64,000 nucleotides of DNA from contig CM055104.1 of the NCBI GenBank assembly GCA_029204225.1, forward strand, positions 51,700,294-51,764,293, read 5' to 3'. Below, in pieces: positions 25,454-37,886 of this stretch. Each line of letters starts with the position of its first letter. Positions within the stretch are counted from its first letter, which is position 1. A program made the translations under genes and the position numbers. Below the pieces are notes generated by a model. It saw nothing but the letters and a program-made list of their open reading frames with translations, was not told where the DNA came from and did not search any database. The DNA comes from Diphasiastrum complanatum (taxonomy: Eukaryota > Streptophyta > Lycopodiopsida > Lycopodiales > Lycopodiaceae).

Positions 25454-26577
25454 TGGTATCAGAGCTAGTTGGCTACTATTTCTAGTAAGGTTTCCATTTT
25501 TGGTGATATTTGAATGTTTGATCAAGTTCTAGCATGATTATGCATTGTATTGTTGATCAAATCTTACTAACCTTTGTTTTGTGAGTTGAACTTGTGGATC
25601 AAAAGCATATTTCAGGTCTATTGAAGATCAGAGGCTGAGAATAAGCTATTTTGGATCAGATCATACACCTAATCATTTGTTGATTGTGAGGCTTGTGCAT
25701 ATTCAATACTAACAATGTTCAATGTATTGTTGACAATCTCCACTTTTGTGGATGAACACTCTCCTTAAGTGGAAGAACTTTTTCCTTAAGTGGATGAAAA
25801 ATACTCTTTGAGTGATTTTGTATTTCTCCAAAAGGTTGAGCAAAGCTCCCACTTGGATTAAAGATCCCCTTTTGGGTGAACAGATTGTCAACAATCTTTT
25901 GCATAAATTTTGTTGTACTTTGTTGAACATGTAAGTAACTCTCCTTATGTAATTTGATTGGAGCATTTGCTGGAAGGTTTTAACCACTATGCAAATGTGT
26001 TTTCAGGTTCTTAACAGGTTGAGGAACATTCTCATGTGCAGTGATCTTAGATCTACATCTAAACACCAAGATTTGACAAGCTAGTGAAGCTAGTCTTGTG
26101 ATTCACTAAGTGTGCTCTTTCACTCACCTCTAAAACTTGTATTTATCATTTTCTGGAGTTTATAAACTTTTAGAAGTGTGCTTTACATGTGGTTTTACAG
26201 GTTGAATCAATATCTTAGTGTGTTGATCATATGTTGATCAAGTTTGTTCAATTTTAGGTATTCTTGACAGCCTAGTCTTTTGTATTTTGTAAGAACGCAA
26301 GTAACTCATAACTTGATTTGGTCACTTGCTAGAAAGTTTGAGAGCTTAAGCAAGAGTGTGTTCAGGTTGGTTTGAGTTTATAATCCATTCTTAGTGTGTG
26401 CAAAGTGTTGCATGTGTTTCAATCTTCCTTTCTATGCTTGGAAACCAGCCTGGTTCAAGATAGAGGTGTTTTAGGGTCCTAGATCTTCTGAGATCTCTTT
26501 ATCCATCATTTGTTGAGAGAATAGTGAGTGCTAGGTGCATTAGGACAGAGCCTAAAGGTTGAAGAATCATTATATTC

Positions 26578-27330
26578 ATGGCTTCCAATGGTGGGATCAT
26601 GTTAGAAACTAATGATAGGTTGAGTTCATCAAACTACTCTACTTGGAAAGTGAGGATGGAGTCCTTACTTGAGTTGAATGAACTCATGGACATAGTTGCG
26701 GGAACTGAAGAGAGACCACCCACAGCTCAAGAGCAACAAAGGTTTGATAAGAAGGCTAAAAAGGCTCTTCATATAATTAAAATGAATGTTACCAATGAAC
26801 TTCTCAAGGAAGTTGGTAAAAGTCAAAGTGCAAGTGAGGCATGAAATGCCTTGAAGAAGCTCTTTGAATCAAAGTCCACATCTAGGGTATTGACCCTAAG
26901 GAGGCAAATATTTTCTAGTAGACAAAGAGAGGGAGAAAGTGCTCATGCATTTGTCTTGAGGGTTAAGTCCTTAAGTGATGATCTAGCATGCATTGATGAA
27001 AGCATAAAAGATGTTGAAATAGTCCAGGTTATGTTGTATGGTTTGCTAGATGACCTTGTGCAAAGTTTTGCCATTCAAAGAGTCTTGCCAAGTGTGGTTG
27101 ACTTGCAAGAAAATTTATTGGCTGAAGAACATAGGTTGCAATCAAAGCTTGATGGAGCATCCTTGCAAGGTGGAGGTGAAGAGACTTTCTTCACAAAAGG
27201 AAAAGTCAAGGGCAAAGGTAAAGGCAAAGAGAAATGGTCCGAAGGTGGTAACTCGGATCATGATGATCACTCTTCTCTACTTCTTTTAGAAAGAAAGATA
27301 AGTCAAAGTTCAAGTGCTTTTATTGTGGGA
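26578..27330 (+). pseudogene. copia gag
   Basis: The start MASNGGIMLETNDRLSSSNY is followed by STWKVRMESLLEL, the typical copia gag N-terminus. A TGA at 26842, where Trp would fit (EA-W-NALKKLFESKS), interrupts an otherwise good frame. The frame then runs through LRRQIFSSRQREGESAHAFV and LLAEEHRL into a Lys-rich stretch, where the frame is lost near 27270. A CCHC knuckle (CFYCGIKGHFANEC) follows in another frame at about 27318-27360. Confidence 0.82.
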
Positions 27331-27440
27331 TAAAAGGTCATTTTGCAAATGAATGTCATAAGAAACAAAGTAATGAAGGTAGCAAGCAAAACAACTTTTG
27401 TACTTCTAATGAGGATCTAGATTCTTGTGATTCTCTCATT

Positions 27441-28277
27441 ATGTGTTCTTCAAGTCTAATTTCAAGTGGAAGTGACAAGGATTCATGGTGGATAGATAGT
27501 GGATCTAGTTCACACATGACTAGTCACAAGGAGTTCTTTACTTCTTTGATCTCTTATGTTAGAACCAAGAAAGTGGTTCACATGCCAAATGGTAGTGAGT
27601 GTATGATCAAAGGTATTGGCTCAATTCCTATTTGTCTTTCTACTAATATGAATGCAAGGCTTAACGGTGTTCTTTACATTCCTTCACTTTCAAGGAATTT
27701 GCTAAGTGTTGGTCAAATGTTAAAGAAAGGGTACAAGACAAAGTTTGTTGGGGATGTTTGCTTCATTATTAAGGGAGATGTCTTGATTGCTAGGGACAAT
27801 AGACAAGGTAGGCTTTACAAGCTTGATGCATTTGTTATGTCTAACAAGAGGAATGAAATGGATGTTGGTGGTTCTCTCAACTTTCAAAAGTCAATCCCTA
27901 GAATCAATAAGATTGGTAGATCTTATGCAAAGTCTAAAGAACTTCCTTATGCTAGATCTAGGTTGAGATCTAATGAGCTTCTTGGAGATAGTTATTGTTG
28001 TGCTAACTTGGCAACTTTTGGTGAATCTTTGATCAATGTTTTGGATCCATTGGATCTTGAAGATGGACTAGTGCTACCTACTAGTCAACTGGAGTCATGT
28101 GGTGCTAAATTAGTATCATGTTTGAACTCTAAGGGCAAAGGAAGACTGACTCTTGAGAAAATCCAAGGCATGGATCTTAAATCTCTTCACCAACTCAAAG
28201 GATGCTATGATTGTGGTGGAGTGTTTATGCATGATCAAGATGGCAAAAGGTTGGATGAAGAAGACTACATGGAGTAA
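27441..28277 (+). pseudogene. copia protease joined to unrecognised sequence
   Basis: The first ~130 codons are a copia protease: SWWIDSGSSSHMTSHKEFF has an intact D-S-G active site, followed by GVLYIPSLSRNLLSVGQM and RLYKLDAFV. The integrase zinc region should come next. Instead the frame stays open for another ~145 codons (to 28277) of sequence I cannot place, with one CYDCGG pair. This junction within one open frame is why I describe the later part as cargo. Confidence 0.7.
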
Positions 28278-29395
28278 CTCAAGTGGCAATTTCTTCAAGG
28301 CAAAGAAGATCTCATTGGTGAGCTCATTGAGGTTTGGTTTCAACTCAAATGGGCTGGTTTGATTAGATTTGATACTCAACTTCATCTACTCTACTCCATG
28401 TTGGATAGAATTGTAGAAATGTATCTTTTGGTTTATGATGGTGACATTGTTTTCACTAACTATAGTGAAAGGTTGAAATCAAGCAATGATGAGATCTTGT
28501 GGGATGTTAATCATGTGTTTGAGAGGGAGTATCTTCAGAGGGTCAGATCTGAAGACGTTTATAAATGCAAAGTCCTTGATGTTTTATTGGAAGATCAAGA
28601 TGTTGATCTTGAATTGCTTCATCAACACCAAGAGGCAAGTAGCAATTGGAAGCTAGTCAAAAGCATCAAAGGGGAGCCACATGGGCAAAGCATTTTGGAT
28701 CTGTTTTTACAGGTTCTTGAAGGTTCAAGTAAGGTTCTTGGAGCAGCAAGGAAGTGTCCTTTTACTCTACCTTACTTGTTTAATCTCATGTATGAACATT
28801 GTCATGTCTAATGAGTTGGAATGGTCAAAATTCAATGAAACTAGTTCCATAGTTTTGCATCATTTGGATCTTGGAGATGGAATAGTTATCATTGTTGGTT
28901 TTTATGATCAAGTACATGCATTCATTCAAATATTGAAAGATATTGAAGTCGTCAATATGTTTACTTTTGAACAAAGTTCAAGATCTAGCATCCTAGTGTT
29001 GGCAAATTGGCAAATTGTTGACAATGTAGGATCAAGGGTTGTATGCAAATCTTGTGGAGATACTTCAAGTATTTCAAGTTCAGGTTTGGCTCATTCAAAT
29101 GGAGTAGAGAACACATCATTTTGGCATTCATTCACTCAAGGGCTTTCATGGATTGGAGATCTACAAAGGCAAGGTGGTGATGGAGGGTCATTCATGGAGA
29201 TGGTGCATTCACTATGGGCATAGTGGAATGTGGAGGAGGCATGCAAACACTTGTTGGTTACTTTCACTTACAACTTGTTTGCTGCTGATTTACAGAGAAT
29301 TCAAAGGTGGATACATGGAGGAATCCTTTCATTATGATTCTATGTTCTTTTACATGTATCTTGTTTACCATTCTATGTAAAATGGTAATTCTCTA
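28278..29395 (+). other. Unrecognised internal sequence of the gag-protease element
   Basis: Open frames at 28359-28811 (150 codons) and 28681-29223 (180 codons, overlapping, another frame) have no motif I recognise. They lack YVDD, DSGGEY-like or RNase H blocks. They could be decayed or non-coding filler. Confidence 0.4.
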
Positions 29396-29404
29396 TGTCG
29401 GCTG

Positions 29405-31717
29405 CTATTCCAATGCAAGTATTTTGTCCAACTCTTTGTCAGCCTCTATCTCAGGGGTCTTGAACTTAAGGACCCATCCACCATGCGAGGACTCATGCGG
29501 ATGTTGCGATAAGAAGCTCTGGATCTGGTCCTCGACGTTGATGGGCCTTTTGAATAGTTGTATGGTCCTTGATGAGGATGAACTCGTTTGCACTGTCGGT
29601 AAAATTGGCAGTTGTTCTGGTATGTCTGGAGCTCCCCCCTGGTCCATGCCCGAATCTAGTCTTGTATCCATTGGTACATCTTCTTGGCGCGTAGGGGAGA
29701 CTCGCGGCATGACCGGTACGGGGATTTGTGGTCCGGCTTTCAATACCTGAGCGGCTGCTTTTTCATAGGCGTTGATGGTTTCCTTAGCCTTGGCCAACTC
29801 AGTTGAAGCTGCTCCTTTGAACCTGTCAAAGCGGCCTTAGAATCCCTAAAGATCCACTTTGTACGTTTCCACTTTCTTGAACAAATACGCGATCTTTGTC
29901 GGTGTGACCGGATGATCTGGTATCTGTGTCTGGAGATACGCATCACGCTCAAGGGTGATCGCATCCAATTCACCTTAGAAACGCATGCGATCCTGCTCCG
30001 CCACCTACAATTGACTCTTTAGTAGTTGCACATGTTGTTTTGCATCCTACACGACCTTATCCACCTGATCTTGTGCGGTTGTCAGGGCATTTTGCATGGA
30101 GCTGACGTATCCTTCCAAGCGATCAGCCTATTGCTGGGCCATATTCTTTTCAACTTCATATTTGACTTTGTGCTGCTTGGCGATCTTCAAGTCTCGATCC
30201 AGCTGGACAATCTTCTGGCTGATGAGCGTGTTTTCCGATCCCAGATCTGAAATTCTTTGCTCTATTTCTTTTTTCTTGTCAAGCATAGACTGGATAACTT
30301 GCACAAGGCTTGAGACCAAACCAAGAGCATCACCAGAATCTACTATCACGAAGGCGACAACAGCAGGAGGACATGATGGTACTGTCCTTGGTTGGCGTGA
30401 AATAGATGCCGGTACTTCTTCTTCTTCAAAATGTCTTCTTCCTCAAAACCCTCAAGCACGGTGGCATCGAACTGCTTCAGTGATTTCACAGCTTGGTCAA
30501 CCCGAAGTGTGATTGGGGCATCTTCAGCTTGAAATTGCTGGCTTGAGTCTTCAACACCAACAGTAGTGTCATGGATTTGTTCGAATCCTCTTCCAGAGGA
30601 TTGGAGTTCAAAGGGCGCAGGGCTCTGGGGCATCTCAAAAATTTCAGCGGCCCCAAGGGGGTCGGAATCATCGAACATATCCATGAAATACTGCGTGTTT
30701 GGGGAAGTAGCTTTGGTGTGCGGGGGTGAGGCGGCCTGGGCAGCTGTGAAGAGAATGGTAGTCCCAATGGTCATAGACTGCCCTTGTGTGGAAGCAGAGG
30801 CGAGGGAAGCATCAGAGGTGAGGAGAATAGGAAGTTCAGTGCGAACAGCAGCAGGGGGCGGAAGTGCAGCTGACGATGTATGCCTAGTGCGACGTCGTGA
30901 CGTGGAAGGCGAGTTAGGAATGACAATCTCGCTGCGTGGATGACATCGATTATGTGAACTCGAGGCTTGGTGAGACGACTCGGGCGGTGCTTCTTCATAT
31001 ACTGAAAGCACAGAATCCAGGTGGAAGCCATGGATTTTGTTTTCTAGGTGAGAAGCGGCTAGAAGAGACAACAAAGAGCCAGCAGCGAACTGCTGCTTAG
31101 TATTGCCCTTAATAGCTCGTTTGAGCTCACCAGAAACAGTCTTGAACCAATTATATGGTTCAAGAAGGGCTTTGGCCAACTTGGTATATGACTCAACTAT
31201 CCTATGGAGGATTTGTGAAGTGATGCGGTCTTTCCTGAGGTTGCCAACCATTAGAAAGTTGCTCAGTAGCTGGGCAGCAGCGTGTATGGAAGGCTCAGTA
31301 ATGGCATCAAGGAGGTATCCGTCGTTGGTCCAGTGCAAATCATTGGTGAGGTCGATGTATGGCTTTATGGCCTGTTTGGCCTGCTTATGGTTGGGTGAGG
31401 CTTGGGTACCTCACGCTATACCTATGGCTGCAAGGGCGGCCTCAGTGACGCGCACCTTTGTGGGTTGCTCCCTGAAAGGTGATATAAAATTTGGATTTCT
31501 CTTCTTTCCACGTACTGAAGGCAAGAGTGATGAAATCCATGTTGATTTTGCCAGAAAAGACTCTCTCATGAATACCCATTGCAGTGAGCAGAGGCTCCGC
31601 AAGGGTCATCCACTGAGTGACTATGCTTGCGCTAGGAAGGATCATGATGTCCGTTGCAGATGGGACATCACGATGGATAGTATAACGTGGAGACTGGGAA
31701 GTATCTATAGAAGACAT
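29405..31717 (-). pseudogene. Unrecognised multi-domain protein with coiled coil, probably retrotransposon-linked
   Basis: Read on the minus strand. 31717-31442 opens MSSIDTSQSPRYTIHRDVPS. After a frame change and a stop near 31410 comes a longer frame to 30346. It starts with a compact, helix-like part (NDLHWTNDGYLLDAITEPS, FLMVGNLRKDRITSQILHRI). A Ser/Pro/Ala-rich linker and an acidic segment follow. 30349-30128 is a clear coiled coil (LDKKKEIEQRISDLGSENTL). Further heptad-rich pieces continue, with stops, to 29797-29405, which ends PEIEADKELDKILALE. Total span would be about 760 codons if unbroken. I do not recognise the family. Its position next to a gypsy LTR-like block suggests an extra ORF like the ORF1 of large Tat/Ogre elements; that is inference. 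Confidence 0.5.
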
Positions 31718-31859
31718 GATGAGCAGAAAAGAAATGTAAGACGCGAAAACGTATATCAGAAAGCAGTTCAGGAAGTTTGGAAGGCTAAAGCGTGGGAAAA
31801 TTTTGCAAGAGCTTTGCTAGCACAAGTGAGGAATGAATCGAATTCAGCCAACTTATAGG

Positions 31860-32470
31860 TGAATTTGGTGGGTCCATTACACTGAATATTAGTTTGGCTG
31901 ATCAGTTCAGAACCAAAATTTGTAGACATGTATAGTACTGTGAAAATAGACTATAAAAATCTCGACGAAGGTTTTTGGGGATCTGAACCTATCAGATGAA
32001 CATTTTCTAGGCCTGACGAAGGATGAACCTTCACCCAAGAGGGTCCTTCGCCTAGGTACTGTCATAAATGCATTTTTTCAAGATCTGAGGCTATGTGCAA
32101 CCTAATTTTGACATTTTAAGATCATCTAGCAAGTCGTCGAAGGTTCATAATGATGGTAAGGTGCTTGACAAAGGTTCCCAAAATGACATATTACTGATTC
32201 TTCGTCTGACTCAAAAAATGGATTTTTTTTGGATAGGAACCTTCGCCCAACTCAAATTAGATAAATTTGAAGTGGATGTACAGTATGGAGGCTCAGCGAA
32301 GGTCTCTGATATTGTATAGGCCAAATATGACCAAAACAATGATTTGCTAAGTCAATACTGTTTTTTCTTTTTCCCATGCTGATGACTTTTTTGACTTTTG
32401 CTCATCAGTCTTTTTTCAATTTTTTTTTTACTATCTTTTTCACACAAAAACTGAACAAATGAAATATTGA
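31860..32470 (-). repeat. LTR-like block with CGAAGG motif cluster
   Basis: Lies between the gypsy integrase end (32518) and the unrecognised ORF set (31717). Within 31963-32300 there are about eight copies of CGAAGG or CCTTCG motifs. One of them, AACCTTCGCCCAACTCAAAT at 32239, closely matches AATCTTCGCCGAACTCAAAA at 18425. It is therefore probably a diverged LTR of the same gypsy family as 18081-19063. Confidence 0.55.
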
Positions 32471-32517
32471 AAACAACAAATTGAAAAACAAATAAAATTT
32501 AAAAAACATCCTTGAGA

Positions 32518-33513
32518 TCAAGCTGGTTGGTCTGGCGGAGCCGGCTGCCAAAACTTGCGTAATCGGCTGCCATTCACCGGAGTATCAAATCGTGTTCCAT
32601 CCAAGTGCTCAAAAATTACTGCGCCACAGTTCAAGATTTCCTTCACTTTATATGGGCCTTCACCGGTAAACTTCAATTTTTCTTTGATCATCTTGGTTTT
32701 GTACATCAATGCAAGATCTCCTGCTTTCAGATCCTTTTTGTGCAATCGACGATCATGCCATGCCTTCCGGCGGGCTTTCTCTGCTGCTAAGGCATGAACT
32801 GCCATCAATTGGGTTTCACATAATTTGTGCAACGCTTCATGATGTAGTTGTAAAGACTTATCATCATTTAACCGTTCGGTTGTCGCTATGTGTAAAGATG
32901 GGATTAAAAATTCAATCGGCATGACAACATCTTGACCATAGACCAGTTGAAAGGGTGTTTGATTTGTACTATTTTTGTAAGCGGTTCTGAATGCCCATAA
33001 TGCTGCATACAGTTTATGTTCCCAATCAGACCGACTCGCTTCAAATGTCTTTGTCATAATGGTGCAAAGAATTTTATTGGAAGATTCAACTTGGCCATTC
33101 CCTCTAGGATGGTAGGGAGTGCCAAATCTGTGTATATCAAAAACATCTTCCAGTAAACACTTTATTGTTTGATTAACAAAGTGTGTACCCTGGTCACTGA
33201 CAATCTCAATCAAACATCCAAATCTGATTATAATATTTTCATACAGAAACTTGGCCGTAGATTTCGCATCAGCAACTTTGAAAGCTTTGGCTTCAACCCA
33301 CTTGGTCATATAATCAGTTGCTACGATAATGTATCGGGCCTGAGATTCTTGCACGGCAGGATGAATAGGACCAACATAATCCAGTCCTCATTTTTCAAAC
33401 GGTGCTTGCAATAAAATCGGATGCAAGAGTTCATAGTTTTGTCGAGTAAGTCGTCTTGCTCGCTGGCAAACATCACATGTCTGAATGAAGTGTCCTCCAC
33501 CCATGCTCCATTT
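32518..33513 (-). pseudogene. gypsy integrase, N-terminus missing (second copy)
   Basis: A 278-codon frame (33354-32518) includes the second Asp block (EIVSDQGTHFVNQT), the catalytic Glu block (YHPRGNGQVESSNK) and a full C-terminal domain (DLALMYKTKMIKEKLKFTG, then GSRLRKFWQPAPP). Upstream to 33513 there is a stop (…FEK-stop-GLDYVGP) and the end of the zinc region. About 75 bp are deleted near 33487 compared with 14700-14770. It complements the first copy, which lacks its C-terminus. Confidence 0.88.
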
Positions 33514-34878
33514 CTTATGATGCAACTATCAAGAGGGAGTTTGCTAAATTTTGTGGTGTGATCATTAAGAGGCAGTCTTGTGATGCTTTGATAAAATACA
33601 AAAATTTGATGATTTGTGAATCTCCATTAGATAGATAGCATGTCATTAGTTTATGCATGAAAAATCTATCTACTTGCTCTCAGATTTTAGGCAAGTATCC
33701 ATTTGTTGGATGATGGTGTTTTTTCATGTTGTGAGGCAATTTGTGAACATATTATGAGAATAAGTGAATCATCCTCCAAGGACACTTATATCCATAGGGA
33801 TGTATTTAGCCTCATTAGATCTAAGATTAGCATGGAAATCAAGCATGAAGAAATAATGCAAAATTTTTGTTATTTTAGCATGCATAGTCTTTCTAATCTT
33901 GATATGTCTAATCTCAAATCTTGGCAACATGATGATGGATCTTGGTGATCCTTATGAGTCAAAAAAGAATCTTGATTTCCTCATGAAGTTGCAGCTATTT
34001 TCAAGGAGGAGCTTTGGAATCAATCATGTTCTTCAAGTCATGGAAGAAATCAATGGTCCTCAAATGGTGGAAAACTCTTCTTGGTGCTTGGAAATGTTTT
34101 CCAATCGAGGAAGCTACGGTCATATCTATGGTGATCTTGTTGCAATCTCAAGTTTATTGGCTTGTTTTCTCACCAAATCCATGCCAAAGAATTCACATGA
34201 GAAGCTATTTTTGGCTACTTAAGTTTTGGAGAGAACTAGCATACTTATCGAGGTGTGAAAAATACGCAAAATTTAGCTTGATTATTTTTCATTTTCATTA
34301 CAAATGTAAATCACACATGTGAGGAGCATGTTCCCACGAGTGAGTAGTAGGCCTAGTTGCATTATTTAATTCATGTCATAAAATAGCTTGTTTCTTGAAG
34401 CAATGTGAAATTAGACAAAAGCCAATCAAGTAGTAGCATGCCAAGTGTCATCATATGGATGAACCTCATTCTCCTCATGACTCCCATATTTTTTGTAATG
34501 ATTGATTTTGAGATTCGATATGTTTTTGCAAGATTACAACAAAAGTATGCAAAATTGAAAATGATATGGCAAGTTGACACAATATTATCAAGTTGTGTTA
34601 TCATTTAACTTTCAATAGACAATCATGAGAATAAACCTATTCATAAAAGAGTATGTTATCACATGATATCTCATAGATGAATGAAGTCATATAAATAACC
34701 TACATATAAGGAATCAATTTCTTTGCAATCCATCGTGAGAATGGCCAAAGGTTCCCAAACCTCTCCCATGTACTTTAGAAACCCAAAGTTTCTAGGCTGA
34801 CAAGGCCAATATGGATTGTTATATGTGTGACCATCAAAAATTGCATTAGTGACCAAGCCTTTGAAAGCACCCAGTTTC
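33514..34878. other. AT-rich DNA with unrecognised frames
   Basis: Overlapping short plus-strand frames (33703-33948, 33899-34222, 34014-34322) show no family resemblance. The sequence starts abruptly where gypsy similarity ends. Confidence 0.4.
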
Positions 34879-34994
34879 CATTAACTAGACTTACACCCAA
34901 CGGGGTTGGCTCAACTGATTAGCTTGGCATCCAAAGTTTCTTTGGTCCCAGGTTCGAGCCTCCCCTTGGAAACCAAGAAGCATTAACTAGACTT
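34879..34994 (+). mobile_element. tRNA-like short retroposon (SINE) with 14-bp target duplication
   Basis: An 88-bp body (34893-34980) is flanked by perfect copies of cattaactagactt (34879-34892 and 34981-34994). The body has an RNA polymerase III box A-like block (TTGGCTCAACTGATTAGC, from 34906) and a box B (GGTTCGAGCC, 34951-34960). A-to-B spacing is tRNA-like. There is no long unrelated 3' part and only a short purine end (aaaccaagaag). It could be a tRNA-derived SINE or a retroposed tRNA fragment. Confidence 0.75.
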
Positions 34995-35065
34995 GGCCTC
35001 ATTTTAGGCATGAATCTTTCATATACATTTAGAAAATATTTTCATCCATCAATACTCTTTGGCAA

Positions 35066-35953
<888 letters not shown>

Positions 35954-35956
<3 letters not shown>

Positions 35957-37821
35957 TAATCCAATTGTCTTTCTTTGCTTGACAAAGAGTGGCTTGTCGA
36001 GCGGTTTCGTGAGCAGCTCTGCAATCATATTTTCTGATTTTATATACTGGATCTGGAGCTCTCCTTTTGAGATCAAATCTCGAATGTGATGGTACTTCAG
36101 AGGTATGTGCTTTGTCTTTGAATGGAAGACAGGATCTCGGGACAGATAGATGGCACTTTGAGAGTCCATCATCATCGTGTTTGGCCCCTCTCGTGGTATC
36201 CCGATTGCCTCCAGCATCATCTGTAGCCACACTACCTCATTCGCGACCTTTGAAGCTATGATATATTCAACTTCGCAAGAGGATTGAGCCACCAAGGTTT
36301 GCTTTTTGCATATCCAGCTGATTGCAGCTCCGCACGCTATTGTACATCCTCCAGTAATGGACTTGATGTCATATTTGCAGCTCGCCCAGCTTGCATCACT
36401 GTAGTGGTGCAGCTCGGATCCTTTTTCTTTGTTTTCAGCTCTGTAGGTTAATCTCACATTATGGGTACCTTTCAGATACTGTAGGATTTGTTTTGCCATT
36501 TGCCAATGTGTCATGCCAGGATTGGAAGTGAATTGGCTCAAGGCATAAACAGAGAAAGCCAGATCGGGTCTAGTACAAATTGTCAAGTACATCAGACTAT
36601 CGATTAAGTTCTAGTAGGGGATATAGATGTCATCCTCTGTTCTTCTTCTTCCGTTTTTGGGCAATCTTGCTTCGTGAGCTTGGCTCCAGCTATCATTGGT
36701 GTGGCCTTTTCTTTGTAGTCCATCATGTGGTACTGCTTTAGCACCTTTCTGGCATATTCTGACTGACTCGAGTGTATTTGCCCTTTGTTCGATCTTTTCT
36801 GATCTCTAGCCCTAGGCATTTTGTTGCTTCTCCGAGATCTGTGATTTTGTAGCTTTCAAAAATCTGACCGTAGATGCATCTCTGCAATCGACAGACATAT
36901 TGTCTGTTGTCGGGGTCTTCATAGCCTTTATGTTGCTTCATGAAGATTTCCTACTCTAGATCTCCATGGAGAAAGCTGTTTTCACGTCAATCTGGTGAAT
37001 TTTCAAATTGTACTGTGTGGCGTATGCAAGGAGTAGCCTTATGCTTGTCATCTTAACCATGGACGAATATGTGTCGAAATGATCGACACCATATCTCTGC
37101 GTGTAGCCCTGACTTTGTAGTGGCCAATGGTGCCATCTGATTTCATCTTTTTCTTATACACCCACTTGCAGTCGACTATCTTTCTGTTTTCTGGCAGTGG
37201 CTCTAATGTCCATGCCTAGCTTCGCCTCATCGACTCAATCTCCTTTGACATTGCCTGCTTCCAGAATTCTCCCTCTGGACTCTGGATGGCTTCTTGATAT
37301 GTTGCTGGCTCTTTTGTGAAACTGTAGTATTCAAATTGCATGTCTTCACTCCATTGAAGATTGTCAGAGTAGCAGTCTGGAGGTCTTCTTTGTCTTGTTG
37401 ACCTTCGAGGTTCATTTCGTCGTTGTTTGAACGTTTGTTGTTCGTGGGGTTAATCCTCTGCTTCCTGCTGCTCTGGAGTCTGCGGCTCTGCATTCTGATT
37501 TGATGTATGTCCTCGATCTCCCTCTTGAATAGGCAGCAATGTGAAGATCTCATGGCCTCTTTCGTCTTTCAGTCCAGGGAATGTGGACTCATCGAACTTC
37601 ACGTCTCTGCTCGAAACAACCTTCTTCGTGGTTGGATTGTAGAGCCTGTACACATGTTTTCCGTTCGTGTAGTCGACCATGATTGTTTGTTCAGATTTGT
37701 CATCGAGCTTGTTTCTTTTTTCTTTGGGAATGTGTTTGTATGCTGCACATCCAAACACACGTACGTATGACAGATCAAGCTTTTTGCCTGTCCACATTTC
37801 GTATGGTGTTTTGTTTTCCAA
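35954..37821 (-). pseudogene. copia integrase end, RT and RNase H (family 3)
   Basis: 37821-37450 is the integrase C-terminus (KTPYEMWTGKKLDLSYVRVF, then VSSRDVKFDES). The following RT is frame-broken; CKWVYKKKMKSDG is readable near 37170. At about 36865 RCIYGQ runs straight into FESYKITDLGEATKCLG, so roughly 80 codons including YVDD are missing. 36592-35954 is a nearly complete RNase H (HHYSDASWASCKYDIKSITG, TLVAQSSCEVEYI, SQSAIYLSRDPVFHSKTKHI). Confidence 0.88.
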
Positions 37822-37886
37822 CGCTGTCGTTGCAGGTGTACAACTGCAGCTATTGCCTCAGCCCAGAATTGACCTGGCAATTGAGC

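Larger units (their letters stand above)
25454..29395 (+). mobile_element. copia-type element with gag and protease only
   Basis: Primer site at 25454-25465, a 1.1-kb leader, gag from 26578, a zinc knuckle and protease to about 27840. Then comes about 1.5 kb of sequence with no resemblance to integrase, RT or RNase H. No 3' LTR is seen before the junction near 29400 with minus-strand unrelated sequence. It resembles non-autonomous elements that keep gag and protease and borrow other functions. Confidence 0.65.

Noticed and set aside
30026-31858. Plus-strand open frames opposite the unknown ORF set (30096-30512, 30566-30943, 31103-31858)
   Set aside because: The minus strand has the coherent domain pattern (coiled coil, Ser/Pro linker); the plus frames are shadows.
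32555-33414. Plus-strand frames over the gypsy integrase
   Set aside because: Shadows of the minus-strand integrase frame with its clear catalytic blocks.
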